Part shown: piece by piece, positions 8,145-16,083 of the stretch
Numbering within the stretch: position 1 is the first letter of the stretch
How the letters are laid out: every line of letters begins with the position of its first letter
NCBI GenBank assembly: GCA_965662365.1
Contig: CBFIHR010000043.1
Span: 1-37,886, forward strand
Direction of reading: 5' to 3'
DNA length: 37,886 nt
Source of the DNA: CAWVWD01 sp965662365
GTDB taxonomy: Bacteria > Bacteroidota > Bacteroidia > Chitinophagales > Saprospiraceae
Program-made: the position numbers and the translations under genes
The notes under the pieces: generated by a model
Told to the model about the DNA's origin: nothing
The model's database searches: none
Seen by the model: only the letters and a program-made list of their open reading frames with translations

Positions 8145-9158
8145 TTACTGTTTGATAATATCGTACAGTTCGTCTAACTTTGGTGATAAAATAATCTCTG
8201 ATCGACGATTTTTTGCACGTCCCTCTTTCGTTGAATTCTCTGCAATCGGAAAGTGTTCTCCTCGACCAGACGCTAAAATTTGCTTTGGAGCAACGCCATT
8301 CTTTATCAATTCTCGTACAATCGCAGTCGAACGCAAAACACTCAAGTCCCAATTGTCTTTGATATCACCTCGACCTCTGAACGGCACATTATCCGTATGA
8401 CCTTCGATAGTAATATCAATATCTGGATTTTTTATCATCACTTCTGCCAATTTTGCCAAAGCCGCTTTTCCATTTGTATTAATTGTTGCACTACCCGAAG
8501 CAAATAATAACTCTTGACTTAAAGAAATATAGACTTTCCCATTACGTTGCTCAACCGTTAAATCTGACTCATTAAAACCTAACAATGCCTTAGCTAGTCT
8601 ATCTTTTAAGGCTTTTGACTTTGATTCTTGTGCTTGAATCGCTGCCTCTAACTCATTGACGCGCTTTTCTCGTTCTTGTAATGAAGTTGCCAATTCTGCA
8701 TTCAACTTTTCTTTAGCAGCTAATGCTTTTTGAGCTATTTCTAATTCACTTTGAGCTATTTCGACCGCTCCCTGTTTTGACATCAATTCCTGTTCTTTAG
8801 CAGTCAATTCTTCATTCAATCGCTTAAACTCTGCCGCCATTGTACTTGATTGATTTTCTTGATCATAAATCAAGGTATTGATACGAATTTCTAAATCTTC
8901 CTTTTCTTTTTTTAGGGTCGCTACTTCCATTTCTAAATCAGATTTCGCAGCTTCTATCACTCGAATTTGTTCTACAAAATCTGCCTTTTCATCAACTGCA
9001 GCTTTAAGTGTTTTTTCGTTAGCTAATTTCGCTTCATTTAATTTTTGTCTTAGTAACACCTGTTCTTGTTCTAACGCTCTATACTTTTTTGTAGAGACAC
9101 ATGAGGTTAAAATAATTGCTATTAAAGCAATAGAACATAAGATTTTCATTAATTTCAT
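8145..9158 (-). CDS. OmpA-family peptidoglycan-associated lipoprotein with long coiled coil
   Basis: A 337-residue lipoprotein: signal peptide with lipobox LTSC (Cys20), a very long Glu/Lys/Ala-rich coiled coil (~25-190) and an OmpA C-terminal domain (~205-330). Peptidoglycan-contact residues are present: Asp256 in EGHTDN and Arg276 in LSVLRS, plus the late NRRSEI motif. It would be anchored in the outer membrane and bind the cell wall across a long spacer. It follows gldN after ~160 bases and a terminator, so it is probably its own unit; a structural link to the type IX apparatus is possible but unproven. The domain order differs from PorE of Porphyromonas (TPR, propeller, OmpA). Confidence 0.9.
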   Translation of the reverse strand: MKLMKILCSIALIAIILTSCVSTKKYRALEQEQVLLRQKLNEAKLANEKTLKAAVDEKADFVEQIRVIEAAKSDLEMEVATLKKEKEDLEIRINTLIYDQENQSSTMAAEFKRLNEELTAKEQELMSKQGAVEIAQSELEIAQKALAAKEKLNAELATSLQEREKRVNELEAAIQAQESKSKALKDRLAKALLGFNESDLTVEQRNGKVYISLSQELLFASGSATINTNGKAALAKLAEVMIKNPDIDITIEGHTDNVPFRGRGDIKDNWDLSVLRSTAIVRELIKNGVAPKQILASGRGEHFPIAENSTKEGRAKNRRSEIILSPKLDELYDIIKQ

Positions 9159-9199
9159 TTTTGAATAATTTAGGATTTGTAAATAAATCTGATTTTTAG

Positions 9200-9207
9200 C
9201 AAAACTA
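9200..9207 (-). promoter_or_regulatory. TAnnTTTG -7 element upstream of the OmpA-like gene
   Basis: The minus strand reads TAGTTTTG about 42 bases upstream of the ATG. No -33 TTG at normal spacing was found. Confidence 0.4.
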
Positions 9208-9264
9208 AAACAAAATAAAATTGATTAAACGAAAAAGAGATGGAAAGACCATTCACGGACATAA

Positions 9265-9298
9265 AAAATCCTGAATCGGCGAGCCAATTCAGGATTTT
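9265..9298 (-). terminator. Terminator downstream of gldN
   Basis: Perfect 12-bp stem 9265-9276 with 9287-9298, 10-base loop; the minus-strand continuation is T-rich. It sits 22 bases past the gldN stop and closes the porP-gldN cluster. Confidence 0.88.
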
Positions 9299-9320
9299 CA
9301 ATATCAATAGTTAGCATTGA

Positions 9321-10193
9321 TTAGTACGACCATAAATCGTGTTCGAAGCTAAAGATTTCGTTTTTGATTTTTTCAGACTCTAACAAGATATCTACACCTG
9401 TCATATAATCTTGGATACGACGATCATAAACGTTAGACTCTTTGTAAATATAACTTGAGAAGTAACGCATTTCAAAAATATCCTCCCAACTCATGCGAGC
9501 AGCATCATTTAAAGGGTTGAATGCTTCTTGTCTTGCTAAAACATCTCTCAATTCCGGATAATAGACCCAGAACATAGGTTGCTCATATTTGAAGTTTCCT
9601 TGATCGTCAAATACTTCACGTAAAGGTGCAATACCTAAAATACGTACCTGCATAGTTGATGTTTCTTCATCAAAAAACCAAACTTCTTTGATACGGAAAC
9701 GCTTGATATCTTCCCAGTTTAATTCATTACGAACGACTTTCATTTGCTCTTCAAATGTTTCAGGATCGAACGTAATAATTGTATCTACAGATACACCGAT
9801 TGTTGATGCTTCGTTTGGATCTAATGCTTCCGAGAATTTATCATCAATTGTACTGTACAACGTGATTTCAGGATTTTCAGAAGTTGCGGCATCTAAAATG
9901 ATACTAATAAAAGGTGCTTCTGGATATACAAATGGCTTGTTCATTTTCTCACGAACATCTAATACACGCCAAATTCTCTTTTCCCAAAATACATCCGCTT
10001 CACGGATATGATCGTATTTTAAAGGAGGTGTTTCTTTGATAATTGCACGTTCATATACTCCATCTAAAGGTTTATCTTCATCTGGATTACTTGATTCCGT
10101 AACAACTGGCTCTGGAGTAGGTTGTGCAAAAGCCGCTGTTACACAAAATAGGGCTAAAAAGCACAAACTAAGAATTTTTAGACTGACCTTCAT
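9321..10193 (-). CDS. gldN: Type IX secretion/gliding protein GldN (PorN)
   Basis: A 290-residue protein with a signal peptide (cleavage near AAFAQ, residue ~24) and the GldN/PorN core, recognised by DGVYERAIIKE and by ADVFWEKRIWRVLDVREKMN (~66-85). GldN binds GldK and forms the periplasmic ring of the type IX secretion system under the outer membrane. It follows gldM by 314 bases with a terminator between, so it may be transcribed from its own promoter (a -7 element lies at 10321-10328). Length is normal for the family. Confidence 0.93.
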   Translation of the reverse strand: MKVSLKILSLCFLALFCVTAAFAQPTPEPVVTESSNPDEDKPLDGVYERAIIKETPPLKYDHIREADVFWEKRIWRVLDVREKMNKPFVYPEAPFISIILDAATSENPEITLYSTIDDKFSEALDPNEASTIGVSVDTIITFDPETFEEQMKVVRNELNWEDIKRFRIKEVWFFDEETSTMQVRILGIAPLREVFDDQGNFKYEQPMFWVYYPELRDVLARQEAFNPLNDAARMSWEDIFEMRYFSSYIYKESNVYDRRIQDYMTGVDILLESEKIKNEIFSFEHDLWSY

Positions 10194-10320
10194 TACATTA
10201 AAAATTTAGTGATTTAGACCGCTCCATTTGATTTTAAATTTGGTGGTCTATTTCTATCGCTTTCAAAAAATGTTATTCAATAATTTAACAATGATTAGTT
10301 TTTTTAACCATTACAATCCA

Positions 10321-10328
10321 CAAAGTTA
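10321..10328 (-). promoter_or_regulatory. TAnnTTTG -7 element upstream of gldN
   Basis: The minus strand reads TAACTTTG about 128 bases before the gldN ATG and on the gldN side of the gldM terminator, consistent with separate transcription of gldN. No -33 TTG was seen. The rest of the 10194-10507 gap shows nothing else beyond the terminator. Confidence 0.45.
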
Positions 10329-10443
10329 ATAAAAACTAACAGGTAATAGAACTACTTTAATATTTGTTTTATTGTTTAATTCCTGATTGATTTTCGTTAA
10401 TCCTTCGAAAATCTACAACAATAAACCAAACCCCTCAAAATAG

Positions 10444-10477
10444 AATGAGGGCATGACTTTCAAGTCATACCCTCATT
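10444..10477 (-). terminator. Terminator downstream of gldM
   Basis: Stem 10444-10451 with 10470-10477 continuing through one C-A mismatch to 10453-10459 with 10462-10468. It lies about 30 bases beyond the gldM stop. A T-run follows on the plus strand and a weaker one on the minus strand. Confidence 0.75.
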
Positions 10478-10507
10478 TTTTATCTTAGAATACTCAATCG
10501 GTTATAA

Positions 10508-12079
10508 TTAACGGATTTTGAATACTAAAGAATTAATTTTACGAGCCGCAGCATCACCCGGACATCTTGCTTTGATGTTTTCGAAGTAATAAATATCACC
10601 CGGAGAAGCCATGTTTTTCAAACGCTCTGCTTGACCTGAGAATCTTGGTCCTCTATTCGGTGCATCAACAGGATCTTGACGTTTAGCCACACGAGTCATG
10701 ATAAATCCTTCAATCTGGCATTTTGCATCAAAATCGAAATTATCTAACCAAGCTGCAACACCACCTTGAGCTTTGAATTCTCCTGTTCCTAATGCTCCTG
10801 AATCTTTATTCCCCAAACGAGCAATCGGATCTGGAATACGTTTTACACGGAATTCGAACTTAGTCGCTGCTAATCCACCACCTGAAACTGTAATCGTAGC
10901 ATTACCAGGACGACTTGCAGTCGCATTATATTTTCCTTTTCCTGTTTTGTTTAAAGAAATACCGTTTGGGCTTACTTTCAAGTCATTACTTGAAATACCT
11001 GCTGCAACAACAGAAACTGGATTATCTACACCAATGTAAAATACATTCATTTTATCAGCCGAAACTGTTACCGAACGTTCTCCAACTTCATATTCAAACT
11101 CTTTTTTGAAGGTCTCTGTCTTCTTAGTCAACGGATTCGTTACAGAAATACTAACATTGTACTTCTTTGTTCCTGTAGAAGAAGTAGTAGTTGAATATGT
11201 TGCTTTTCCATCTCTTACAGGAAGTGAACTTCCATTAACAGAGATTTTTGTATTTCCAGAGTTTTGTTTACTTGAAGCCGATAAGAACACTTCTGCTTCG
11301 TATTTTTCACCTTTAATAATGTATCCTTTTCTTGCAGATACAACAGGCTCAAAACTATCAAAAGTAATTTTCGTACCTTTTGCCTTTTCAGCAAAGAAGT
11401 TTAACAAAGCTGTTTCAGACGTTTTTGCATCATTTTGAAACTTACTGAACATCGGTAAAACTGCCGCTACAGGCATGTGTCCAAAGTTGTAATGTGTCCA
11501 ATCGTCTTTATCACTTTTCTTATAGCTCTCATCTATATCAAGTGCTAAACTTTTGACAACTGTTTCCAGTTCTTGCTTTGTAATTCCTAATTCTGGATTT
11601 TTATCTAAACCGTCAAGTAAAGCAATGAATTTCTTACGAGTTTCTATAATTTTCTTCTCTAATTCATACCCTTTGCCATTACCTTTCGCTTCAGGACCAT
11701 CGACAAGAATACGAGTTGTTACATCTTTATTCTTTTTGTCCTTAGGTTTATCAGTTTCAGGATCAATACCTCCTGCCGCTTCTATAATCTCATCACGAAT
11801 GCCTTGTACATACGTGTAAAAATCTTTTGCAAGATCGTGTGCTTCTCCTGCTTTTTTCTCAAATATTTCATATTCGGGATAGGCCTCAACCTGTTTAGCA
11901 ATACTTTTGATGATTGCCTCATTTGCAACATTTACAATGTCGTTACTCTTCTTGATACCTTTATCAACTACGAAGAATGCATTAATAATTTCGGCTGAAA
12001 CGTTCAATGCTAACATCGCTGTAAGTACAAGATACATGAGGTTAATCATCAACTGCCGAGGTTCCTTTGGAATTGACAT
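10508..12079 (-). CDS. gldM: Type IX secretion/gliding motor protein GldM (PorM)
   Basis: A 523-residue protein with a short cytosolic N-terminus (MSIPKEPRQ), one membrane helix (~10-33, LMINLMYLVLTAMLALNVSA) and a large periplasmic part: a helical first domain followed by three beta-rich domains, as in known GldM structures. GldM forms the rotating/force-transmitting shaft driven by GldL and reaches to the GldK/GldN ring. The sequence NALxVSAEIINAF after the helix and the C-terminal region with ARCPGD are in keeping with the family. It follows gldL after 180 bases containing hairpins. The assignment is certain from sequence and gene order. Confidence 0.95.
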   Translation of the reverse strand: MSIPKEPRQLMINLMYLVLTAMLALNVSAEIINAFFVVDKGIKKSNDIVNVANEAIIKSIAKQVEAYPEYEIFEKKAGEAHDLAKDFYTYVQGIRDEIIEAAGGIDPETDKPKDKKNKDVTTRILVDGPEAKGNGKGYELEKKIIETRKKFIALLDGLDKNPELGITKQELETVVKSLALDIDESYKKSDKDDWTHYNFGHMPVAAVLPMFSKFQNDAKTSETALLNFFAEKAKGTKITFDSFEPVVSARKGYIIKGEKYEAEVFLSASSKQNSGNTKISVNGSSLPVRDGKATYSTTTSSTGTKKYNVSISVTNPLTKKTETFKKEFEYEVGERSVTVSADKMNVFYIGVDNPVSVVAAGISSNDLKVSPNGISLNKTGKGKYNATASRPGNATITVSGGGLAATKFEFRVKRIPDPIARLGNKDSGALGTGEFKAQGGVAAWLDNFDFDAKCQIEGFIMTRVAKRQDPVDAPNRGPRFSGQAERLKNMASPGDIYYFENIKARCPGDAAARKINSLVFKIR

Positions 12080-12198
12080 AATTCTCTAAGTTTTTAATCA
12101 AATTTTATTTTGTGTGCCGTTAGCTTTGCAATAAAGATTGACAACAACCTAAAATTTAATTTGGCAATTTGTTAATTAATTAAATTTCTTGTTTTAGC

Positions 12199-12249
12199 GA
12201 TTATTCGGTTTGAATAATCAATGAAATATTCCGATAAATCGGAATAATC
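12199..12249 (-). terminator. Tandem hairpins between gldL and gldM
   Basis: One stem pairs 12199-12206 with 12212-12219; a second pairs 12227-12235 with 12238-12246 across a 2-base loop. GATTATTC could also pair with 12242-12249, so the two folds compete. There is no clear T-run, so this may be an attenuator or RNA-stability element rather than a full terminator. Confidence 0.5.
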
Positions 12250-12259
12250 AAACTATTGA

Positions 12260-12985
12260 TTATCTTCTACCTGGATTCATTGCAGATAAGATATTTCCAT
12301 AAACAGAGTTCAATGCTCCTAAATTCTTATTCAAAGCAGTTAACTGTTGTTTGTACTGACGAGTGTCTTCAATAGAATCAGCCAAGTTCTTAGTTGACTC
12401 CGTTAAAGAATTGTAGAATGTTGTCATTGTTTTCATTTGAGAGTTAGTCGCTGCTAAGTTCTCATTTAAAGAAGCTAGTTGTTCTTTGTAAACACGAGTG
12501 TCTTCTACAGAATCATTGATGTTAGCCATTGCCTCATTCAAGTTAGAGTAAAATGTACCCAACTTGTTGATTTGATCACTTGCTCCCGAAAAGTCCGCTT
12601 CTTGTAAAGCTTTCAAAGAAGATAAGCTACCTGCCATTACTTCTAAGTGATCTAACATTCCACCCAACTGACCTTCCATCTTCTCAGAATTGAAGCTGAT
12701 CTCGCCTGCTGATGCAGCTGATGAAGAATAAGAGATAGGTGTCATTTCTGAACCATGATTATCCAATCCCGGGTATAATTTTTCCCAGTAATAATCTTTC
12801 TCAGGACCTAAAAGACCTAACATCAAGAATAAACCCGCCTCTGTCAATAAACCAATCATTAACATCGTGTTAGCTCCTTCCCAGCTTAAAATTTTGTAAA
12901 GTGCTCCAACTAATACTACCGCAGCACCGACACCGATTATCAAGTTTTTGAGGTACTTGAAACCTTTTGAATGTAAGAATCCCAT
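12260..12985 (-). CDS. gldL: Type IX secretion/gliding motor protein GldL (PorL)
   Basis: A 241-residue protein with two membrane helices (~13-33 and ~39-60) and a long cytoplasmic coiled-coil C-terminus (~100-235, with the pair of repeats AMANINDSVEDTRVYKEQL and NLADSIEDTRQYKQQL). Glu49 in the second helix (GLLTEAGLF) is at the same position as the membrane Glu shown to matter for proton use in F. johnsoniae GldL. With GldM it forms the proton-driven motor of type IX secretion and gliding. Length and start (MGFLHSKGFKYLKN) match the family. Confidence 0.95.
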   Translation of the reverse strand: MGFLHSKGFKYLKNLIIGVGAAVVLVGALYKILSWEGANTMLMIGLLTEAGLFLMLGLLGPEKDYYWEKLYPGLDNHGSEMTPISYSSSAASAGEISFNSEKMEGQLGGMLDHLEVMAGSLSSLKALQEADFSGASDQINKLGTFYSNLNEAMANINDSVEDTRVYKEQLASLNENLAATNSQMKTMTTFYNSLTESTKNLADSIEDTRQYKQQLTALNKNLGALNSVYGNILSAMNPGRR

Positions 12986-13219
12986 TGTTACTTTTTTAGT
13001 AGGTTAGAATTAACTAATTCTTTAATTTATTAATTTGTTTTTACTTAAAATGATAAAGGATAGTTGCGAGTAATTGACCCGTATTCATTAATCCTAACGA
13101 AATTTTGAACCGTGACTTTGTTCTTAAAATGCAACTTCTTAGTAGTGTACATTTATATAATTACGAGCAATCCCTTTACACAACTCAATAATACGAATTT
13201 TTAGAAAAGTAACAGCATT

Positions 13220-13249
13220 ATTCAAAAAAAAAAATATTTTTTTTTGAAT
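13220..13249. repeat. Homopolymer A/T hairpin upstream of gldL
   Basis: ATTC followed by eleven A, TAT, then a run of T and GAAT: 13220-13232 pair with 13237-13249. It lies ~235 bases upstream of gldL in the 398-base gap between gldK and gldL. Long homopolymer arms are prone to slippage, and could alter promoter spacing; no promoter element was pinned down beside it. Confidence 0.6.
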
Positions 13250-13314
13250 TTTCTATTTCAATTATCACTTATAATAAATTTCTATATATATTAAGCTGAC
13301 ATATAAACAACTAA

Positions 13315-13356
13315 ATGCTAACGGCTGATATAAACTATCTATCAAACCGTTAGCAT
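13315..13356 (-). terminator. Hairpin downstream of gldK
   Basis: Perfect 10-bp stem 13315-13324 with 13347-13356, 22-base loop that itself can pair (GATA/TATC). It lies 28 bases past the gldK stop. No T-run follows on the minus strand, so termination strength is uncertain. Confidence 0.6.
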
Positions 13357-13383
13357 CTTTACTATTTATCCAAGTTGATTTTT

Positions 13384-14634
13384 TTATTTAAAGTCATTGA
13401 TTGAACGACCTAAGAATGTTAATGCACAACGGAAACCAATGTAAGATTTCGCCGTGTCTTGATATTCCCAATGACGAGAACCTGTCTGAATGTAGTATGC
13501 AATATCTTTCCATGATCCACCACGAATAACCTTACGCTTCCAAGACTCAGGATCTTCTTTCGCTGCATCATAACGGATATCTGGATTCAAATCATGTTGG
13601 AACGAATACGCATTTTCGTAGAATGCTGATGAAGTCCACTCTGCAACATTCCCTGCCATGTTGTACAAACCATAATCATTCGGGAAATAAGCATCTGTTT
13701 TTACCGTATATAAACCACCGTCTTCAGGGTAGTTACCACGACCAGGCTTAAAGTTCGCTAAAATACAACCTTTGGCATTTCTCACATAGTAGTTACCCCA
13801 AGGATACATTGCGTGTGCATGTCCACCTCTTGCAGCATATTCCCATTCATGTTCTGTTGGTAAACGGAAATCCTCCGTATTCACTTCGCCATTTATAGCA
13901 CGGTAGGTATTCCATAACTTAGTTCTCCAATAACAGAATGCTTGTGCTTGTGGCCAAGTCACTCCTACTACCGGATAATCATCAAATGCTGGATGCCAGA
14001 AATAATTACGAGTCATTGGCTCATTATATGAATAAGTAAAATCACGAACCCAAACTAAAGTATCTGGATATACTTTTACTTTATCTTTCTTAATGAATTT
14101 CGTGCGACTAGAGTTGTAGTGATCATGTGCAGCTCCCTGCCAATCATACCATAAATACTCCATCTCCCATGCACGAGTATTTAACTCTTTACGATTGTCA
14201 AAACGCTCAGATGCTGATAAGTACATCTCATCTAAATCTTCACTTGCCCAATCTAATTCTTCTTGTCTTTCCCAATCAACATATTCGTTTCCTTCATCAT
14301 CTTCTAAAAAGTAACCCATATAAGTTAATGCAATGGAATCACGTACCCAATATACAAACTGACGATATTCGTTATTTGTAATTTCGGTATCATCCATGTA
14401 GAAACCTTGAATTGAAATAGAACGAGGACGTTGAACTAATGTGTGATTTACGTCTTGATCACTTGGTCCGATGTGTAATGTTCCTGATGGAATGTAAACC
14501 ATACCATAAGGATTAATACCGTTCCAGACTGGTCGGTCTAATACACCGACTAACTGCCCGTTGTCACGTTGAGCACAAGATGCTAAAATTGTGATCCCAA
14601 TCAGGGCTACTAATAATCTTGAAATATTTTTCAT
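13384..14634 (-). CDS. gldK: Type IX secretion/gliding lipoprotein GldK (PorK)
   Basis: A lipoprotein of 416 residues with lipobox LASC close to the N-terminus and a formylglycine-generating-enzyme/sulfatase-modifying-factor fold (GVTWPQAQAFCYWRT, FRLPTEHEWEYAARGG, NVAEWTSSAF, VIRGGSW). In GldK the fold is structural, not catalytic. GldK is anchored in the outer membrane and forms the periplasmic ring with GldN. I place the start at ATG 14634-14632 rather than at an in-frame ATG 48 bases upstream (14682): the shorter form begins directly with the lipoprotein signal (MKNISRLLVALIG), and a -7 element at 14688-14695 would start transcription at about 14681, leaving the upstream ATG untranscribed. 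Confidence 0.94.
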   Translation of the reverse strand: MKNISRLLVALIGITILASCAQRDNGQLVGVLDRPVWNGINPYGMVYIPSGTLHIGPSDQDVNHTLVQRPRSISIQGFYMDDTEITNNEYRQFVYWVRDSIALTYMGYFLEDDEGNEYVDWERQEELDWASEDLDEMYLSASERFDNRKELNTRAWEMEYLWYDWQGAAHDHYNSSRTKFIKKDKVKVYPDTLVWVRDFTYSYNEPMTRNYFWHPAFDDYPVVGVTWPQAQAFCYWRTKLWNTYRAINGEVNTEDFRLPTEHEWEYAARGGHAHAMYPWGNYYVRNAKGCILANFKPGRGNYPEDGGLYTVKTDAYFPNDYGLYNMAGNVAEWTSSAFYENAYSFQHDLNPDIRYDAAKEDPESWKRKVIRGGSWKDIAYYIQTGSRHWEYQDTAKSYIGFRCALTFLGRSINDFK

Positions 14635-14687
14635 AACTGGTACCCGAGTTTTCGTCAGATAATTTTTGAAATGCTTATCCACAGCAA

Positions 14688-14695
14688 CAAATGTA
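14688..14695 (-). promoter_or_regulatory. TAnnTTTG -7 element upstream of gldK
   Basis: The minus strand reads TACATTTG. The expected transcript start near 14681 gives a ~47-base leader to the preferred gldK ATG and supports that start. No -33 TTG was found at normal spacing. Confidence 0.45.
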
Positions 14696-14865
14696 AGGAT
14701 AGTCTTTTTAAAAATGAAACTGCGCTATACAGATTTTATTATAATATTGATTTAGTCTTTCGGTATGCTTCAATACTAAAGACGTAAAAACAAACGCAAT
14801 TCATTTATAGATTATTTCATATTACCTGACGAAAATCTTTGTCTTTGGAAAATTTTGTTCAGAAC

Positions 14866-15822
14866 TTACAAAAATCGAGGATTATAAATAATCTTTGGTG
14901 GCACTCCTGCCCCAAAAACTTTATTTAGATTATAATTCAACATAATCTCATGCGATCCCAAATTAGTGGCACTTAACCCTGATATCGGTAAGTCGTAAGC
15001 ATAAGCGATAGTAACATTTTGCGTCACTTTCATACCCGCCATCATCACGACCGCATCGATTGTATTTGAATTATAACCTCTAAACGATGCTCCTAACATT
15101 ATATTGTCATTATACTCGACTATTGCCGAAAAATCCGTTTGAATTTCTTGTATATCTGACTTTACTAATAATGATGGAGAAACGTTAAATTTTGAACCAA
15201 TATCAAAATTGTACGCAAAGATAAAGAAATAATTTCTTAAAAAGTCAATGCTGGTCGGTTCATCTAAAGCAAAATCGACTGAATTTTGGAGTAAATTATT
15301 TGCAGAGAAGCCTATTTGCATCGATTCCCCCTTGTAATATACCCCCGCATCTAAGATTGGAGCAGAGCTGGTTTCGATGCCAATCGGAATATAATTATCT
15401 GTTCGATCTTGATCTCGTGGAACTAAAATAGATCCATCTAAGGTCTTTTGAAGAATACCTCCCCGAACACCAGCAGAAATAAATCCATTTCCTAATTCTT
15501 GTTGATAATTGTAGGCTGCCGTCAGTTTCAGGTTCCGTTCTGCTCCCAAAGCATCATTTTCTATTCCTAACCCAAACGCCCCTTTCATAAAATAAAGTGG
15601 CATGTGCACATTAAAATCCTGTGTTAGGGGGCTTCCTTCCAGTCCCTGCCATTGCTGCCGAAAAACACCTGTTGCACTAACAGACTCATCTAATCCAGCG
15701 TAAGCAGAATTAAAATTATACGGATTGAACATATATAAACTGTACTGAGCAGGTTGTTGTGCGAAAGCACAAAAGCTAAATAATAAAAACGCTGAAAGGA
15801 ATAAGTATCTCATATTTGCCAT
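14866..15822 (-). CDS. porP: PorP/SprF-family type IX secretion membrane protein
   Basis: A 318-residue outer-membrane protein with signal peptide (cleavage near FAQ, ~22) and the PorP/SprF opening QQPAQYSLYMFNPYNFNSAYAG, then FRQQWQGLEGSP. The rest alternates polar and hydrophobic residues as in a beta-barrel. Family members either belong to the core complex (PorP) or serve individual T9SS cargo such as SprB (SprF). The position directly upstream of gldK on the same strand reproduces the porPKLMN order of Porphyromonas and argues for the core role. ATG at codon 1 or codon 4 (MRYLFLS) could be the true start. Confidence 0.88.
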   Translation of the reverse strand: MANMRYLFLSAFLLFSFCAFAQQPAQYSLYMFNPYNFNSAYAGLDESVSATGVFRQQWQGLEGSPLTQDFNVHMPLYFMKGAFGLGIENDALGAERNLKLTAAYNYQQELGNGFISAGVRGGILQKTLDGSILVPRDQDRTDNYIPIGIETSSAPILDAGVYYKGESMQIGFSANNLLQNSVDFALDEPTSIDFLRNYFFIFAYNFDIGSKFNVSPSLLVKSDIQEIQTDFSAIVEYNDNIMLGASFRGYNSNTIDAVVMMAGMKVTQNVTIAYAYDLPISGLSATNLGSHEIMLNYNLNKVFGAGVPPKIIYNPRFL

Positions 15823-15870
15823 AGCTTTTGCTTTTTTAAGTATAGATGCAGAGTATTGGGTGAGTTTTTT

Positions 15871-15907
15871 AGTTGCTAAAAACTGCGTACTGCCAACTGA
15901 CCACTGT
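15871..15907. repeat. Short heptamer word array upstream of porP
   Basis: Read on the minus strand the words TCAGTTG, GCAGTAC, GCAGTTT follow one another with a 7-base period. It is a different word family from the GTGATTA arrays but of the same style. The rest of the 15823-16083 gap shows no gene and no clear promoter. Confidence 0.45.
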
Positions 15908-16083
15908 TTTTGGTTTATTCTGTTTAGGCTATAACAGACCTTGAATCAATAGTGTTGAGGTGTTTTTTGTTCGAAGCCTCAATTTATACTATAAATAACA
16001 CTTTTCAAATTATTTGTGTTTCAACATTATTTTTTAATAACGAAAAAATTTAATAAAATGTGTACCAATATTTTTGACTTGTT

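Noticed and set aside
8140..9168. Open frames overlapping the OmpA-like gene on both strands
   Set aside because: Shadow frames of a well-supported lipoprotein gene.
10773..11819. Several open frames antisense to gldM (up to 110 codons)
   Set aside because: They lie opposite a clear gene, have no homology-like features or promoters, and arise from low stop frequency.
14635..14682. Longer N-terminus for GldK starting at 14682
   Set aside because: It would put 16 polar residues before a lipoprotein signal peptide and begin at the predicted transcript start.
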